A stretch of DNA of 64,000 nucleotides, from positions 54,455-118,454 of the forward strand of contig NZ_JAAFGZ010000018.1 of the NCBI RefSeq assembly GCF_010365105.1, given 5' to 3'. A program made the position numbers and the translations under genes. Origin of the DNA: Polaromonas sp. (GTDB lineage Bacteria; Pseudomonadota; Gammaproteobacteria; Burkholderiales; Burkholderiaceae_C). How positions within the stretch are numbered: the first letter of the stretch is position 1; each line of letters opens with the position of its first letter. Below, one piece after another: positions 18,054-27,321 of this stretch. Below the pieces are notes generated by a model. It had not been told where the DNA came from and searched no databases. It saw only the letters and a program-made list of their open reading frames with translations.

Positions 18054-21000
18054 ATGCACCTTCCTTCCCTCGTGACCGGCAAACGCTACACCCTGCCCCA
18101 ACCCACTGGTTCCGCCGACGCCCTTCTCCTGGCGCGCCTCGGGCAACGCGAAAAAGCCGCCGGCAAGCTCACCGCCATCGTCACCTCGGACGCCACCACG
18201 GCCCAGCGCCTGATGGACGAGATGGCGTTTTTTGCGCCCGACCTGCGCTGCGCCCTGTTTCCCGACTGGGAAACCCTGCCTTACGACGCTTTTTCGCCGC
18301 ACCAGGATTTGATCAGCGAACGGCTTGCAACGCTGTGGCGCATCCAGCAGCGCAACAAGGACACCGGCGCCGATGTTGTCATCGTGCCAGCCACCACCGC
18401 GCTTTACCGGCTGGCGCCGCCCAGCTTTCTGGCCGGCTACACCTTCGAGTTCAAGGTCAAGCAAAAGCTGGATGAAGCCAAGCTGAAAGGTCAGCTGACG
18501 CTGGCCGGCTACAGCCACGTCACGCAGGTGGTCAGCCCCGGTGAATACGCTGTGCGCGGCGGCCTGATTGATTTGTTTCCGATGGGCTCGCTGGTACCGT
18601 TTCGGGTTGATCTGTTTGACGACGAAATCGACAGCATCCGCACCTTTGACCCGGACAGCCAGCGCTCTTTGTACCCAGTGCCCGAAGTCCGCCTGCTGCC
18701 GGGCCGCGAGTTTCCGATGGACAACGACGCGCGCGCCAAATTCCGCAACCGCTGGCGCGAACTGCTGGAGGGCGACCCGACCAAGAGCCGCATTTATAAA
18801 GACATGGGCAACGGCGTGGCCACGGCCGGCATCGAGTATTACCTGCCGCTGTTTTTCGAGGAAACGGCGACGGTCTTCGACTACCTTGGCAAGAACGCCA
18901 CGGTGGTGCTGCACGGCGACCTGGAACCGGCCTTTCAGCGCTTCTGGCAGGACACGAAAGACCGCTACCGGCTGGTCAAGGACGCGCCGGATCGCCCGGC
19001 GTTGCCGCCCGAGTCGCTGTTTTTGAGCGCCGAACAGTTTTATTCGCGCGCCAACGACTACGCCCAGCTGGCGCTGCGCAGCACGGTGGAAGACGTGGCC
19101 GACAATGCGCAATTTCAAAAACTCAGCGAAATGGCCGTCGTGCGCGGCGCCGAAGACCCGCTGGCCCGCTTCAAGAGCCATGCGAAAAACACCGCCCACC
19201 GCGTGCTGGTACTGGCCGAAAGTGACGGACGGCGCGAAAGCCTGCTCGACTTTTTACGTGCCAGCCATGTCAGCCCGCCGGCTTTCGATTCGCTCGAAGA
19301 CTTCCAGACGAGCAGCGAGAAGATCGGCATTGCCACGGCCGCGCTGAACACCGGTTTCAGCTGGCTGGAGGAAAGCATCGACTTCGTCACCGAGACCGAG
19401 CTGTTTGCCGCTGGCGTCACCACGCGCCGGCGCACCAAACGACAGGAGCAGGTCAGCGACGTTGAAGCGCTGATCAAGGACTTGTCTGAACTGAGTATCG
19501 GCGACCCGGTGGTTCACAGCGCCCACGGCATTGGCCGCTATCAGGGGTTGGTCAACCTGGACCTGGGCGAGAAAAATCCGGACGGCTCTCCCACATTGCA
19601 GGAATTTTTGCACCTCGAATACGCAGACAAGGCAACGCTGTATGTGCCCGTCAGCCAGTTGCACCAGATCAGCCGCTATACCGGTGTCAGCGCTGAAGAA
19701 GCGCCGCTGCACCGGCTGGGCAGCGGCCAGTGGGAAAAAGCCAAACGCAAGGCCGCCGAGCAAATCCGCGATTCAGCCGCCGAACTGCTCAACATCTACG
19801 CCCGCCGCGCGCTGCGCGAAGGCCATGCCTTTCGCTATTCACCCGGCGACTACGAGATTTTTGCCAACGATTTTGGCTTTGACGAAACCGCCGACCAACG
19901 CGCCGCGATTCACGCCGTGATCCAGGACATGATCAGCCCGCGCCCCATGGACCGGCTGGTCTGCGGCGACGTGGGTTTCGGCAAGACCGAAGTGGCGTTG
20001 CGCGCCGCCTTCATCGCCATCACCGGCGGCAAGCAAGTGGCCTTGCTGGCACCCACCACGCTGCTGGCCGAGCAGCATTACCAGACGCTGGTGGACCGCT
20101 TTGCCAAATGGCCGGTCCGGGTCGCCGAAATGAGCCGCTTTCGTTCGGCCAAGGAAATCACCGCCGCCATCAAGGGACTGGCCGACGGCACGGTCGATAT
20201 CGTCGTAGGCACGCACAAACTGCTGAGCCAGGACGTGAAGTTCAAGCAACTGGGTTTACTCATCATTGACGAGGAACACCGTTTTGGCGTGCGCCACAAG
20301 GAAGCCATGAAAGCCATGCGCGCCGAAATTGATGTGCTCACGCTGACGGCCACGCCGATTCCGCGCACGCTCGGCATGGCGCTCGAAGGTTTAAGGGATT
20401 TGAGCGTGATTGCGACCGCCCCACAACGGCGGCTTGCTATCAAAACCTTTGTGCGTACCGAAGGCAACGGCGTGATCCGCGAAGCCGTGTTGCGCGAGCT
20501 GAAACGCGGCGGCCAGGTTTACTTCCTGCACAACGAAGTCGACACGATTCAAAACCGCCGCGAAAAGTTAGAGGCGCTGCTGCCCGAAGCGCGCATTGCC
20601 GTCGCCCATGGCCAGATGCCCGAGCGCGAGCTGGAACGCGTGATGAAGGACTTCGTGGCCCAGCGCTACAACCTGCTGCTGTGCTCGACCATCATTGAAA
20701 CCGGCATTGACGTGCCCAGCGCCAACACCATTTTGATGAGCCGCGCCGACAAGTTCGGCCTGGCGCAGCTGCACCAGTTGCGCGGCCGCGTCGGACGAAG
20801 CCACCACCAGGCCTATGCCTACCTGATGGTGCCCGACCTCGAAGGCCTGACCAAGCAAGCCAGCCAGCGCCTGGACGCGATTCAGCAGATGGAAGAACTC
20901 GGCTCGGGCTTTTACCTGGCGATGCATGACCTGGAAATTCGCGGCACCGGCGAAGTGCTGGGCGAAAACCAGAGCGGCAACATGCTGGAGATCGGCTTTC

Positions 21001-21539
21001 AGCTTTACAACGAGATGCTCAGCGAAGCCGTGGCGTCCTTGAAAGCCGGCCGCGAGCCGGACTTGCTGTCGCCGCTGAGCGCCACCACCGAGATCAACCT
21101 GCATGCGCCCGCGCTACTGCCGAGCGACTTCTGCGGCGACGTGCATTTGCGCCTCTCGTTCTACAAAAAGCTGGCCACGGCCAAAAAGACCGAACAGATC
21201 GACGCGCTGCTGGAGGAAATCGTGGACCGCTTCGGCAAGCTGCCCGCGCAAGCCCAGACGCTGATCGATGTGCACCGACTGCGCGTGATTGCCAAGCCCT
21301 ATGGCGTGGTCAAGGTCGATGCCGCACCCGGCGCCATCACCATCACCTTCAAGAAAGACCCGCCCATCGACGCGATGGCCATCATCCACCTGATCCAGAA
21401 AAACAAACACATCAAGCTGACCGGCAACGACAAGCTGCGCATCGAGCGCGCATTGCCGGAAGCCAAAGATCGGGCGCAGATGGTGCGCGATGTGCTCAAG
21501 AGTTTAGGGCAGCCGATGATGGAAGCAGTCGCCGCATAA
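18054..21539 (+). CDS. mfd: transcription-repair coupling factor Mfd
   Basis: SF2 translocase that dislodges RNA polymerase stalled at lesions and recruits UvrA, 1161 residues. Seen, in order: UvrB-homology N-terminal region (LFPDWETLPYD, VVSPGEYAVRGGLIDLFP), RNA-polymerase interaction domain (IGDPVVHSAHGIGRYQGL), Walker A GDVGFGKTEVA near residue 637, DEEHRFG near 738, TATPIPRTL, the translocation motif and QLRGRVGRS, and a C-terminal TRCF domain. ATG at 18054 matches the family start. The shorter upstream frame overlaps ispD and was not used. Confidence 0.96.
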   Translation: MHLPSLVTGKRYTLPQPTGSADALLLARLGQREKAAGKLTAIVTSDATTAQRLMDEMAFFAPDLRCALFPDWETLPYDAFSPHQDLISERLATLWRIQQRNKDTGADVVIVPATTALYRLAPPSFLAGYTFEFKVKQKLDEAKLKGQLTLAGYSHVTQVVSPGEYAVRGGLIDLFPMGSLVPFRVDLFDDEIDSIRTFDPDSQRSLYPVPEVRLLPGREFPMDNDARAKFRNRWRELLEGDPTKSRIYKDMGNGVATAGIEYYLPLFFEETATVFDYLGKNATVVLHGDLEPAFQRFWQDTKDRYRLVKDAPDRPALPPESLFLSAEQFYSRANDYAQLALRSTVEDVADNAQFQKLSEMAVVRGAEDPLARFKSHAKNTAHRVLVLAESDGRRESLLDFLRASHVSPPAFDSLEDFQTSSEKIGIATAALNTGFSWLEESIDFVTETELFAAGVTTRRRTKRQEQVSDVEALIKDLSELSIGDPVVHSAHGIGRYQGLVNLDLGEKNPDGSPTLQEFLHLEYADKATLYVPVSQLHQISRYTGVSAEEAPLHRLGSGQWEKAKRKAAEQIRDSAAELLNIYARRALREGHAFRYSPGDYEIFANDFGFDETADQRAAIHAVIQDMISPRPMDRLVCGDVGFGKTEVALRAAFIAITGGKQVALLAPTTLLAEQHYQTLVDRFAKWPVRVAEMSRFRSAKEITAAIKGLADGTVDIVVGTHKLLSQDVKFKQLGLLIIDEEHRFGVRHKEAMKAMRAEIDVLTLTATPIPRTLGMALEGLRDLSVIATAPQRRLAIKTFVRTEGNGVIREAVLRELKRGGQVYFLHNEVDTIQNRREKLEALLPEARIAVAHGQMPERELERVMKDFVAQRYNLLLCSTIIETGIDVPSANTILMSRADKFGLAQLHQLRGRVGRSHHQAYAYLMVPDLEGLTKQASQRLDAIQQMEELGSGFYLAMHDLEIRGTGEVLGENQSGNMLEIGFQLYNEMLSEAVASLKAGREPDLLSPLSATTEINLHAPALLPSDFCGDVHLRLSFYKKLATAKKTEQIDALLEEIVDRFGKLPAQAQTLIDVHRLRVIAKPYGVVKVDAAPGAITITFKKDPPIDAMAIIHLIQKNKHIKLTGNDKLRIERALPEAKDRAQMVRDVLKSLGQPMMEAVAA

Positions 21540-21549
21540 TTGGCCATCA

Positions 21550-21580
21550 CTTATATAATTGCAGTTGTAATTAATTGGAG
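21550..21580 (+). promoter_or_regulatory. probable vapBC promoter/operator
   Basis: TATATAATT (21552-21560) resembles a -10 element, and TAATT/AATTA arms flank GCAGTTGT, a small inverted repeat right before the GGAG ribosome site of the antitoxin gene. Antitoxins of this type commonly bind such palindromes to repress their own operon; inferred from position. Confidence 0.4.
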
Positions 21581-21586
21581 ATTGCC

Positions 21587-21841
21587 ATGTCCCAAGTCAC
21601 GATTTATATGGACGACGACGCCATTGCCCGAGCCAAGGCTTCAGCAGCGGTGGCCAAACTTTCGCTCAGCGCCTGGATTTCAAAACTCGTCAAGGAGCAA
21701 ACCCCGGAGGTGGATGCCAATGGCTACCCCGTGGAGTTTTTTGAAGAAATTTCCGCTAATGCCGACTTGTGGAAAGACTTCCCTCTTGCCGAAGAACTGC
21801 GCGCGAACGAAGTGCCTGACCTAGCGCGCGAATCCTGGTGA
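21587..21841 (+). CDS. VapB-type antitoxin
   Basis: An 84-residue acidic protein upstream of a PIN toxin. The N-terminus (MSQVTIYMDDDAIARAKASA) has the ribbon-helix-helix look of DNA-binding antitoxins, and the acidic, Trp- and Phe-bearing tail (EFFEEISANADLWKDFP) would wrap the toxin. ATG at 21587 has GGAG 6 bases upstream. Its stop overlaps the toxin start (TGATG), the usual coupling for these pairs. The antitoxin family is inferred mainly from context. Confidence 0.8.
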   Translation: MSQVTIYMDDDAIARAKASAAVAKLSLSAWISKLVKEQTPEVDANGYPVEFFEEISANADLWKDFPLAEELRANEVPDLARESW

Positions 21842-22236
21842 TGTACCTGCTTGACACCAACAGCCTGATTTATTTTTTCAAGCAACAGGGGCAAGTCGCA
21901 GCGCATTTGAAAAACATCGCCGCCAGCCAGGTTGCCATCCCGTCGGTGGTGCTGTTTGAACTGGAGTACGGCGTGCTGCGTTCCACCCGCCCTGAGCAAC
22001 AACGAAAAGGCATGGATGCGGCCTTGAAGGTCTATCAGACTTTAAGTTTCGATGGCAAGGCGGCCAAGTCCGCCGCCTGGATCAAACACACGCTGGAAGC
22101 CGCCGGTACGCCCATTGGGCACTTCGATCTGCTCATCGCCGGAACGGCCCTGGCCCATGAACTGACGCTGGTCACCCGCAACACCCGCGAGTTCGAGCGT
22201 GTGCCGGGCTTGCTGGTAGAGAACTGGTTTGACTGA
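21841..22236 (+). CDS. vapC: PIN-domain ribonuclease toxin VapC
   Basis: A 131-residue PIN-domain protein. Seen: first acidic residue in YLLDTNSLIYF, SVVLFELEYG with the second, and HFDLLIAGTALAHELTLVTRNTREFERVPGL with the third and fourth acidic residues and the TxN motif. Known VapC toxins cut initiator tRNA or rRNA when freed from VapB. It is the second gene of a two-gene operon and lies directly upstream of a type III restriction-modification system. Confidence 0.92.
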   Translation: MYLLDTNSLIYFFKQQGQVAAHLKNIAASQVAIPSVVLFELEYGVLRSTRPEQQRKGMDAALKVYQTLSFDGKAAKSAAWIKHTLEAAGTPIGHFDLLIAGTALAHELTLVTRNTREFERVPGLLVENWFD

Positions 22237-22286
22237 CAAAATGCGCTTTTTGCGCATGCCCGCTATTCTCAGAGGTTTGCATGATT

Positions 22287-22299
22287 CCCCCCCCCCCCC
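22287..22299. repeat. poly-C tract (13 C)
   Basis: An uninterrupted run of 13 C in the gap between vapC and mod, adjacent to a large inverted repeat. Such tracts can change length by slippage. Confidence 0.85.
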
Positions 22300-22302
22300 A
22301 TC

Positions 22303-22384
22303 GTCATTCCCGCGCAAGCAGGAATCCAGCGACACGGGCTGAAACACTGAAACGGGTCTGGATTCCCGCCTGCGCGGGAATGAC
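22303..22384. repeat. inverted repeat of the 'TCATTCCCGCG' dispersed type
   Basis: Arms of 27 bases at 22303-22329 (begins GTCATTCCCGCGC) and 22358-22384 (ends GCGGGAATGAC) are nearly complementary, with a 28-base loop. I recognise this as a dispersed repeat common in beta- and gammaproteobacteria. It could also act as a terminator of vapC. Confidence 0.8.
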
Positions 22385-22429
22385 GGTTTCCAGTGAAAAT
22401 CTGGATCAGTTTTTTTCGTTGCCACTTCA

Positions 22430-22494
22430 AAATTTATAAAAATAGCCCTCTTCCGCATACCAGACGTGCGCTAGCAGCTATCAAAACAAGAGCA
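22430..22494 (+). repeat. dispersed palindromic repeat upstream of mod
   Basis: The core GCTATCAAAACAAGAGCA (22477-22494) and its body (AATTTATAAAAATAGCC..GTGCGC) end 10 bases before the mod start codon, so the ribosome-binding region of mod lies in or next to the repeat. Confidence 0.65.
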
Positions 22495-22504
22495 ACCATC
22501 CGCC

Positions 22505-24499
22505 ATGAGCATTCCCGACGACCTGCTGAAAAGCCTGGAGCACCTGAGCGCCCCGCAACTGCGCCGCCTGCTGACCGAACACCTGACAAAACAAAAACTC
22601 GGGCTGTACTGGGAAAGCAGCGCCATTGCACGCGATGCGGCGCTGAACGCCGACATCGTGCTGCCGCGTCTGGTGCCGGATTTTTCGCATGGGCTCGATC
22701 AGGTTGAAGGCAGCGGCACGCCCAACCTGATCATCGAGGGCGACAACTTCGATTCCTTGCGGCTGCTCAAAAGCACGCACGCCGGCAAAATCCGCGTGAT
22801 TTACATCGATCCGCCCTACAACACCGGCAACAAGGACTGGGTGTACAACGACCGTTATGTCGGCGCCAACGACCGCTGGCGGCACAGCCAGTGGCTCGAA
22901 TTCCTGTACCGCCGCCTTCTGCTGGCCAGGGATTTACTGACGCCCGACGGCGTGATCATGGTCAGCATCAACGACGAAAACCGGGCGCGGCTGGAGTTGC
23001 TGATGGACGAGGTGTTTCCGGGGCGGCGACTGGGCACGATTGCATGGCGAACCCGGCAAGGCTCAAACGCTGACCAGCAGTGCTTTTTGTCTGTTGACCA
23101 CGAACATGTGCTGGTTTATGGAAATCCGGGTTTCAGCTTCAGCGGATTTGAAAAGAGCTACGACATGTATGGCAACGCGGACAGCGATCCACGTGGAGAC
23201 TGGCGGACGAGTGACCTGACCTTGGGGTTTTCCTTCAGGGAACGCCCTAATCTTTATTACCCGCTGGTGGACGAAGCTACCGGCATCTATTACCCGCCCA
23301 ACCCGGACCGTATCTGGGTTTACGCCAGCGAAGCACGCCTCAAGACGGGGCAGACCTTGCAGGCCAAAAGCATGGACGAGTTCATTCGCCTGGGACAAAT
23401 TCTGTTTCCCAAAGAGCAGCGCGTGGTCACATGGGCCAGCATGGAGGATTTGCTTGCGGCGATTGACGCTGGCGATGTACCCAAAAGCGGCAAGTCGCCG
23501 ATATTGCGGCGCGATTTGCCCGATTTGGAGCAATGGGTTGGCAAACCGATTGGCTTTGGCCGCCCGCAATTCAAGCGCTACAAAGCCGACCTGCGCAATC
23601 AGACCCAACCCTTGAGCAGCTGGATCGTTCCTACTTTTGAGGAAGGGACTTACGAAGCGAATAACAGTCTGGTTTCGGCCACCAACCAAGAGGGCGCAAA
23701 GCAAGTCGCCGAAATTTTCGGCCATCGCGCTTTCAACTACGCCAAACCGATTTCCCTCATCCAGGGACTGCTCGCCCAAGCCAGCCGCCCCGGCGACACG
23801 GTGCTCGATTTCTTCGCGGGCAGCGGCACCACCGGCCATGCGGTACTCAGCCTCAACGCGCTGGACGCCGGCAAGCCGCCGCGCAAGTTCATCCTCTGCT
23901 CCAGCACCGAGGCCACGCCCAAGGAGTTGAAAAAAAACCTCTGCCGCGACGTCTGCGCGGCGCGCATCCGCAAGGTGATCGAATCCGACGCGGCGCTGGC
24001 GGGCAACAGTTTTGCCTACCTCCAGCTCGACAAACTCCCGCCCGGCGATGTGCCGTTTGATTCCAGTTGCGCACAGGCCTTCCAGTTACTCACCTTGCGG
24101 CTGGGGCAAGTGGCCCGGCCCGTGCCCGCCACGGACCGGGGCGTGAAAGTGCTGGTGCAAAACACCGGGGACGGCGCGCTGACCGTGCTGTGCCACAAGC
24201 TCAGCCGCGCCACGCTCGACGCGCTGGTCGCCTTGCCGGGCCGCCAGTTGCGCGTGTACTCGACACGCCCGGCCACGGTGCGCGAGCATTTTCTGGCGCT
24301 GGGCCGCGAGGTCGAAAGCCTGTCGCTGGCACGCGCGCTGCTGCACGGCCAGCAAGGTGTGCGGGCGCGGCGCAGCGTTTCAGCCCCCGCGCAGGTTGCT
24401 ACTTATTCGATAGCTGGTAACGAAAGCGGGACCTGCGCAGAAGGCCAAAATGGCACACAAAAATCGTCTACAACCCCTTCTGAAAACGCAGCCTCATGA
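22505..24499 (+). CDS. type III restriction-modification DNA methyltransferase (Mod)
   Basis: A 664-residue adenine-specific methyltransferase. Seen: catalytic motif DPPYNTG at residues 102-108, lying before the SAM-binding motif LDFFAGSGTTGH near 434-445; this order marks the beta class found in type III Mod subunits. The long stretch between them, with few conserved motifs, should contain the target-recognition domain. ATG at 22505. The last 4 bases overlap the start of res (ATGA). The final 35 residues (ATYSIAGNESG...) are low-complexity, partly encoded by a dispersed repeat copy, and probably dispensable. Target sequence unknown. Confidence 0.92.
   Translation: MSIPDDLLKSLEHLSAPQLRRLLTEHLTKQKLGLYWESSAIARDAALNADIVLPRLVPDFSHGLDQVEGSGTPNLIIEGDNFDSLRLLKSTHAGKIRVIYIDPPYNTGNKDWVYNDRYVGANDRWRHSQWLEFLYRRLLLARDLLTPDGVIMVSINDENRARLELLMDEVFPGRRLGTIAWRTRQGSNADQQCFLSVDHEHVLVYGNPGFSFSGFEKSYDMYGNADSDPRGDWRTSDLTLGFSFRERPNLYYPLVDEATGIYYPPNPDRIWVYASEARLKTGQTLQAKSMDEFIRLGQILFPKEQRVVTWASMEDLLAAIDAGDVPKSGKSPILRRDLPDLEQWVGKPIGFGRPQFKRYKADLRNQTQPLSSWIVPTFEEGTYEANNSLVSATNQEGAKQVAEIFGHRAFNYAKPISLIQGLLAQASRPGDTVLDFFAGSGTTGHAVLSLNALDAGKPPRKFILCSSTEATPKELKKNLCRDVCAARIRKVIESDAALAGNSFAYLQLDKLPPGDVPFDSSCAQAFQLLTLRLGQVARPVPATDRGVKVLVQNTGDGALTVLCHKLSRATLDALVALPGRQLRVYSTRPATVREHFLALGREVESLSLARALLHGQQGVRARRSVSAPAQVATYSIAGNESGTCAEGQNGTQKSSTTPSENAAS
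24397..24414. repeat. dispersed palindromic repeat inside mod
   Basis: TGCTACTTATTCGATAGC matches the core and encodes ATYSIA in the C-terminal tail of Mod. Confidence 0.6.
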
Positions 24500-27264
24500 G
24501 CGCCCTTCCCCGCATCATTGCCCCGCAGTCCGCCGGACTGGTTCCCAAAGACTTTCAGGCGCAGATCATTGAAAACATCTGCGCGGCACTGGGCAGCCAG
24601 CCGCGTCCGCCGTGCCTGCTGCGCAGCCCCACGGGTTCGGGCAAGACCTTTATCCTGACAAAAATCCTGGAAAACATCGGCCGGACCACGCCGGTCTTGT
24701 GGCTGTGGTTTGTGCCCTATGTCAATTTGGTGGCGCAAACCGTCGATACGCTGGACAGCCAGTCCACCGACACCGGGCTGATCGCCCGCCACCTGGGCCT
24801 GGCGCAAAACGAAGCGCCCGAAGCCGGACAGGTGCTGGTGTCCACGCTGCAGGGCGTGGCCAGCGCCAAGTCGCACAAGGCCGCATACGACGACAAGGCC
24901 GACGACGACCGGCGCAGCCTGGCCGCCTACTTTGAGCTGGCGCGGTCGCGCGGGCTGGAGATTGGCCTGGTGGTGGACGAGGTGCACATTGCACTGGACA
25001 GTGCCACCGAGTTCGGCAAGTTCGTGAAGTGGCTGAAGGCCGACTATTTGCTGATGGCCAGCGCCACGCCCAAGGATGCGCGGCTCAACGCCTTCATTGC
25101 CAGCGCGGGCAATATCGCCTTCAAGGCGTTCAGCGTGAGCCGCGCCGAGGTGGTGAAAGAGCGGCTCAACAAGCCGTGGCTGGAGACCGTGGTGTACCCG
25201 ATGAGCGAGGCCATGCACAGCATCACCGACCTGAAGCTGACGGTGCTGCGCCGCGCCTGGCAACGCAACCAGCACATCGGCCGGGTGCTGAAAAGCCGGG
25301 GCCTGCGTACCGTGCCGCTGATGCTGGTGCAGGTGGCCAATGGCTTTGAGGCGATTCGCGAGGCCTTTGAATTCTTGACGCAGCACCTGGGCGTGGCGCC
25401 GAACGCGATTGGCATGCATTCAGCCGACGAGCCCGACCCGGCCATGATGGCGGCGATTGCAGTCAATGAAAGCATCGAGGTGCTGATTTTCAAGCAGTCG
25501 GCGGGCACGGGCTTTGACGCGCCGCGCGCCTTTGTGCTGGCGTCCACGAAAAACGTCAACGACGAAGACTTTGCGATGCAGTTCATTGGCCGGGTGATGC
25601 GGGTGCCGGGTGAACTGCAGCGGGCTTTTCCGGTGGCCTACACCGCACCGACGGAGCTGGACACGGCTTACATCTTTTTGGCCAACGAGCTGGCGCAGGC
25701 CGGTTTTTCGGAGGCAGCGGCCTCGACGCAAGCGGTGATGTCGCAACTGGCGGGACAGATCGAGGAACTGGTGGTGCGGCGCACGGCGCACGGCGGCGTG
25801 TCGCTGAGCAACCACGTGACAGACCAGACGCCACTGGCTTATGACATCGGCTTGCTGGCCACGGTGGCATCCGACGGCACGCTGCGGCCAGCGGCCTTGC
25901 CGGACGACGCGCCGGTGATTTACACGCCGCCGCCGGGCGAGATTGGCGTGACGGCCGGGCTGTTTGGCGCGATGGACGGCGGCGGCGAGCTGGACGGGCT
26001 GGACTTCATGCAGGCAGCAGGTGGCAACCGGCCGGCTATCAAGCGCAATGCGCCCGCCAACCATGCCGAACTCATGGCGGCGCTCGAAGCCAGCGGGCTT
26101 CGCGCTTATCCACGCCTGAAGTCGGTGGCGCAGCGCAGCACGCCCGAGCGCTTCACCACCGAAGTCAAGCCGGTGTTTGACGTGCTGGAGCTGGACATCC
26201 GGGCGGCGGCGCAAAGCCTGCACCTGTCGGAAGAAGTCAAAAGCATGGCGACGCGTGCTGCGCTCAACCTGCTGACCGAGCGGGAAGTGCGCACCGAATT
26301 GTTCGGTGGCGCCAGCTTTGAGGAAAGTGTGCAGGTCGTGACTGACCGCGCCGCGCTGATGCAGCGCACCCAGACTGCGCTGGAAAAAATGGGGCTGGAA
26401 GAGCAGGACCATATTGATTTGATTGGCGCGCTGGCGCGGCGGCTGCTGCCCGAAATCGAGCGCGCCCATGCCTACCGCGAAAACGCGGTGCGACCCGATG
26501 CGGGGGTGCTGCGCGCCCAGGCCCGAGACGCGGCCTGCTGGGTGGTGCACAAGCAGTTGCCCGAATTGCAGGAAGCCTTGCAGGCGCAATGGGCGAACAA
26601 GGCGCGCGAGGTACCCGCCCAGGCGCTGCCCGACGCGTTGTTGATGCCTGCCGGCCAAGTGCTGGCGCCGTCGCGCAAGAACATTTACGGCGTGCTGTTT
26701 CCAGCTACAGACAGCGTGGCACTGTCGGCCGGCGCCTTGCCGCTGACAGCGCAGGCGCTGTTCAAAAATGAAATTTATGCGTTTGCGCAAAGTGCAGGCG
26801 GCCAGCCCGAGGGCGATGTATTCTGCACAGCGCGAGTGGACGGCACGTATGAATTCAACACGCAGGAGCTGGCCTTTGCCCAGTCGCTGGACCGGGCTGA
26901 TTTTGTAGCCTGGTGGCACCGCAATCCGCAAGGCAAGCCCTACAGCATCGCCTTGATGCGCACCGACAACCGCAACATGTTTTACCCCGACTTTGTGGTC
27001 TGTTTGAGGCATGAACTGGACGACGAGCCGCTGGTTCGCCTGGTCGAAACCAAACACGACCTGAAAGACGCCAGCCGCAAGGGCCAGCACGCGTCAAAAA
27101 CCTATGGCAAGGTGCTGTTTCTGACCAAGGATGCGCAACGCTTCAAGATTGTTGAAGACAACGGCAGCCTGGGCGAAGTGGTGGACTTTGACAACCTCAC
27201 GCGCCTGCGGCAATGGATGCGCGACTCGGCGCCGGCTGCTTACCCTGTTTTCAGCATTAAATAG
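24496..27264 (+). CDS. type III restriction endonuclease subunit (Res), DEAD/DEAH helicase
   Basis: A 922-residue SF2 ATPase with a nuclease end. Seen: Walker A SPTGSGKT at residues 44-51, Walker B-type VVDEVHIAL with DEVH at 161-164, SATPKD motif III, late IGRVMRVPG motif VI, and a C-terminal PD-(D/E)xK site: YPDFVV with Asp831, then VETK with Glu851 and Lys853. This is the layout of type III Res subunits (EcoP15I type), which need Mod to cut. It overlaps mod by 4 bases. The stop TAG lies at the edge of a dispersed repeat. Confidence 0.9.
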   Translation: MSALPRIIAPQSAGLVPKDFQAQIIENICAALGSQPRPPCLLRSPTGSGKTFILTKILENIGRTTPVLWLWFVPYVNLVAQTVDTLDSQSTDTGLIARHLGLAQNEAPEAGQVLVSTLQGVASAKSHKAAYDDKADDDRRSLAAYFELARSRGLEIGLVVDEVHIALDSATEFGKFVKWLKADYLLMASATPKDARLNAFIASAGNIAFKAFSVSRAEVVKERLNKPWLETVVYPMSEAMHSITDLKLTVLRRAWQRNQHIGRVLKSRGLRTVPLMLVQVANGFEAIREAFEFLTQHLGVAPNAIGMHSADEPDPAMMAAIAVNESIEVLIFKQSAGTGFDAPRAFVLASTKNVNDEDFAMQFIGRVMRVPGELQRAFPVAYTAPTELDTAYIFLANELAQAGFSEAAASTQAVMSQLAGQIEELVVRRTAHGGVSLSNHVTDQTPLAYDIGLLATVASDGTLRPAALPDDAPVIYTPPPGEIGVTAGLFGAMDGGGELDGLDFMQAAGGNRPAIKRNAPANHAELMAALEASGLRAYPRLKSVAQRSTPERFTTEVKPVFDVLELDIRAAAQSLHLSEEVKSMATRAALNLLTEREVRTELFGGASFEESVQVVTDRAALMQRTQTALEKMGLEEQDHIDLIGALARRLLPEIERAHAYRENAVRPDAGVLRAQARDAACWVVHKQLPELQEALQAQWANKAREVPAQALPDALLMPAGQVLAPSRKNIYGVLFPATDSVALSAGALPLTAQALFKNEIYAFAQSAGGQPEGDVFCTARVDGTYEFNTQELAFAQSLDRADFVAWWHRNPQGKPYSIALMRTDNRNMFYPDFVVCLRHELDDEPLVRLVETKHDLKDASRKGQHASKTYGKVLFLTKDAQRFKIVEDNGSLGEVVDFDNLTRLRQWMRDSAPAAYPVFSIK

Positions 27265-27313
27265 GCTGCTATCGCAATACCCACCTGCGCAAGCAGCTAT
27301 CAAAACCGTAGTA
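27258..27313 (+). repeat. dispersed palindromic repeat between res and serB
   Basis: The core GCTATCAAAACCGTAGTA (27296-27313) and body (TAGGCTGCTATCGC..CCTGCGCAAGCA) fill the whole gap from the res stop to 8 bases before the serB start. Confidence 0.7.
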
Positions 27314-27321
27314 AACAGATC

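Noticed and set aside
20435..20460. Repeat-like GCTATCAAAACC inside mfd
   Set aside because: It encodes LAIKTFVR, a stretch expected in Mfd proteins, and the second half of the palindrome is missing; treated as chance.
26030..26060. Repeat-like GGCTATCAAGCGC inside res
   Set aside because: Only the left five bases match; no right arm.
25420..27090. 556-codon open frame on the minus strand
   Set aside because: Opposite res, with no recognisable motif; a shadow of codon bias.
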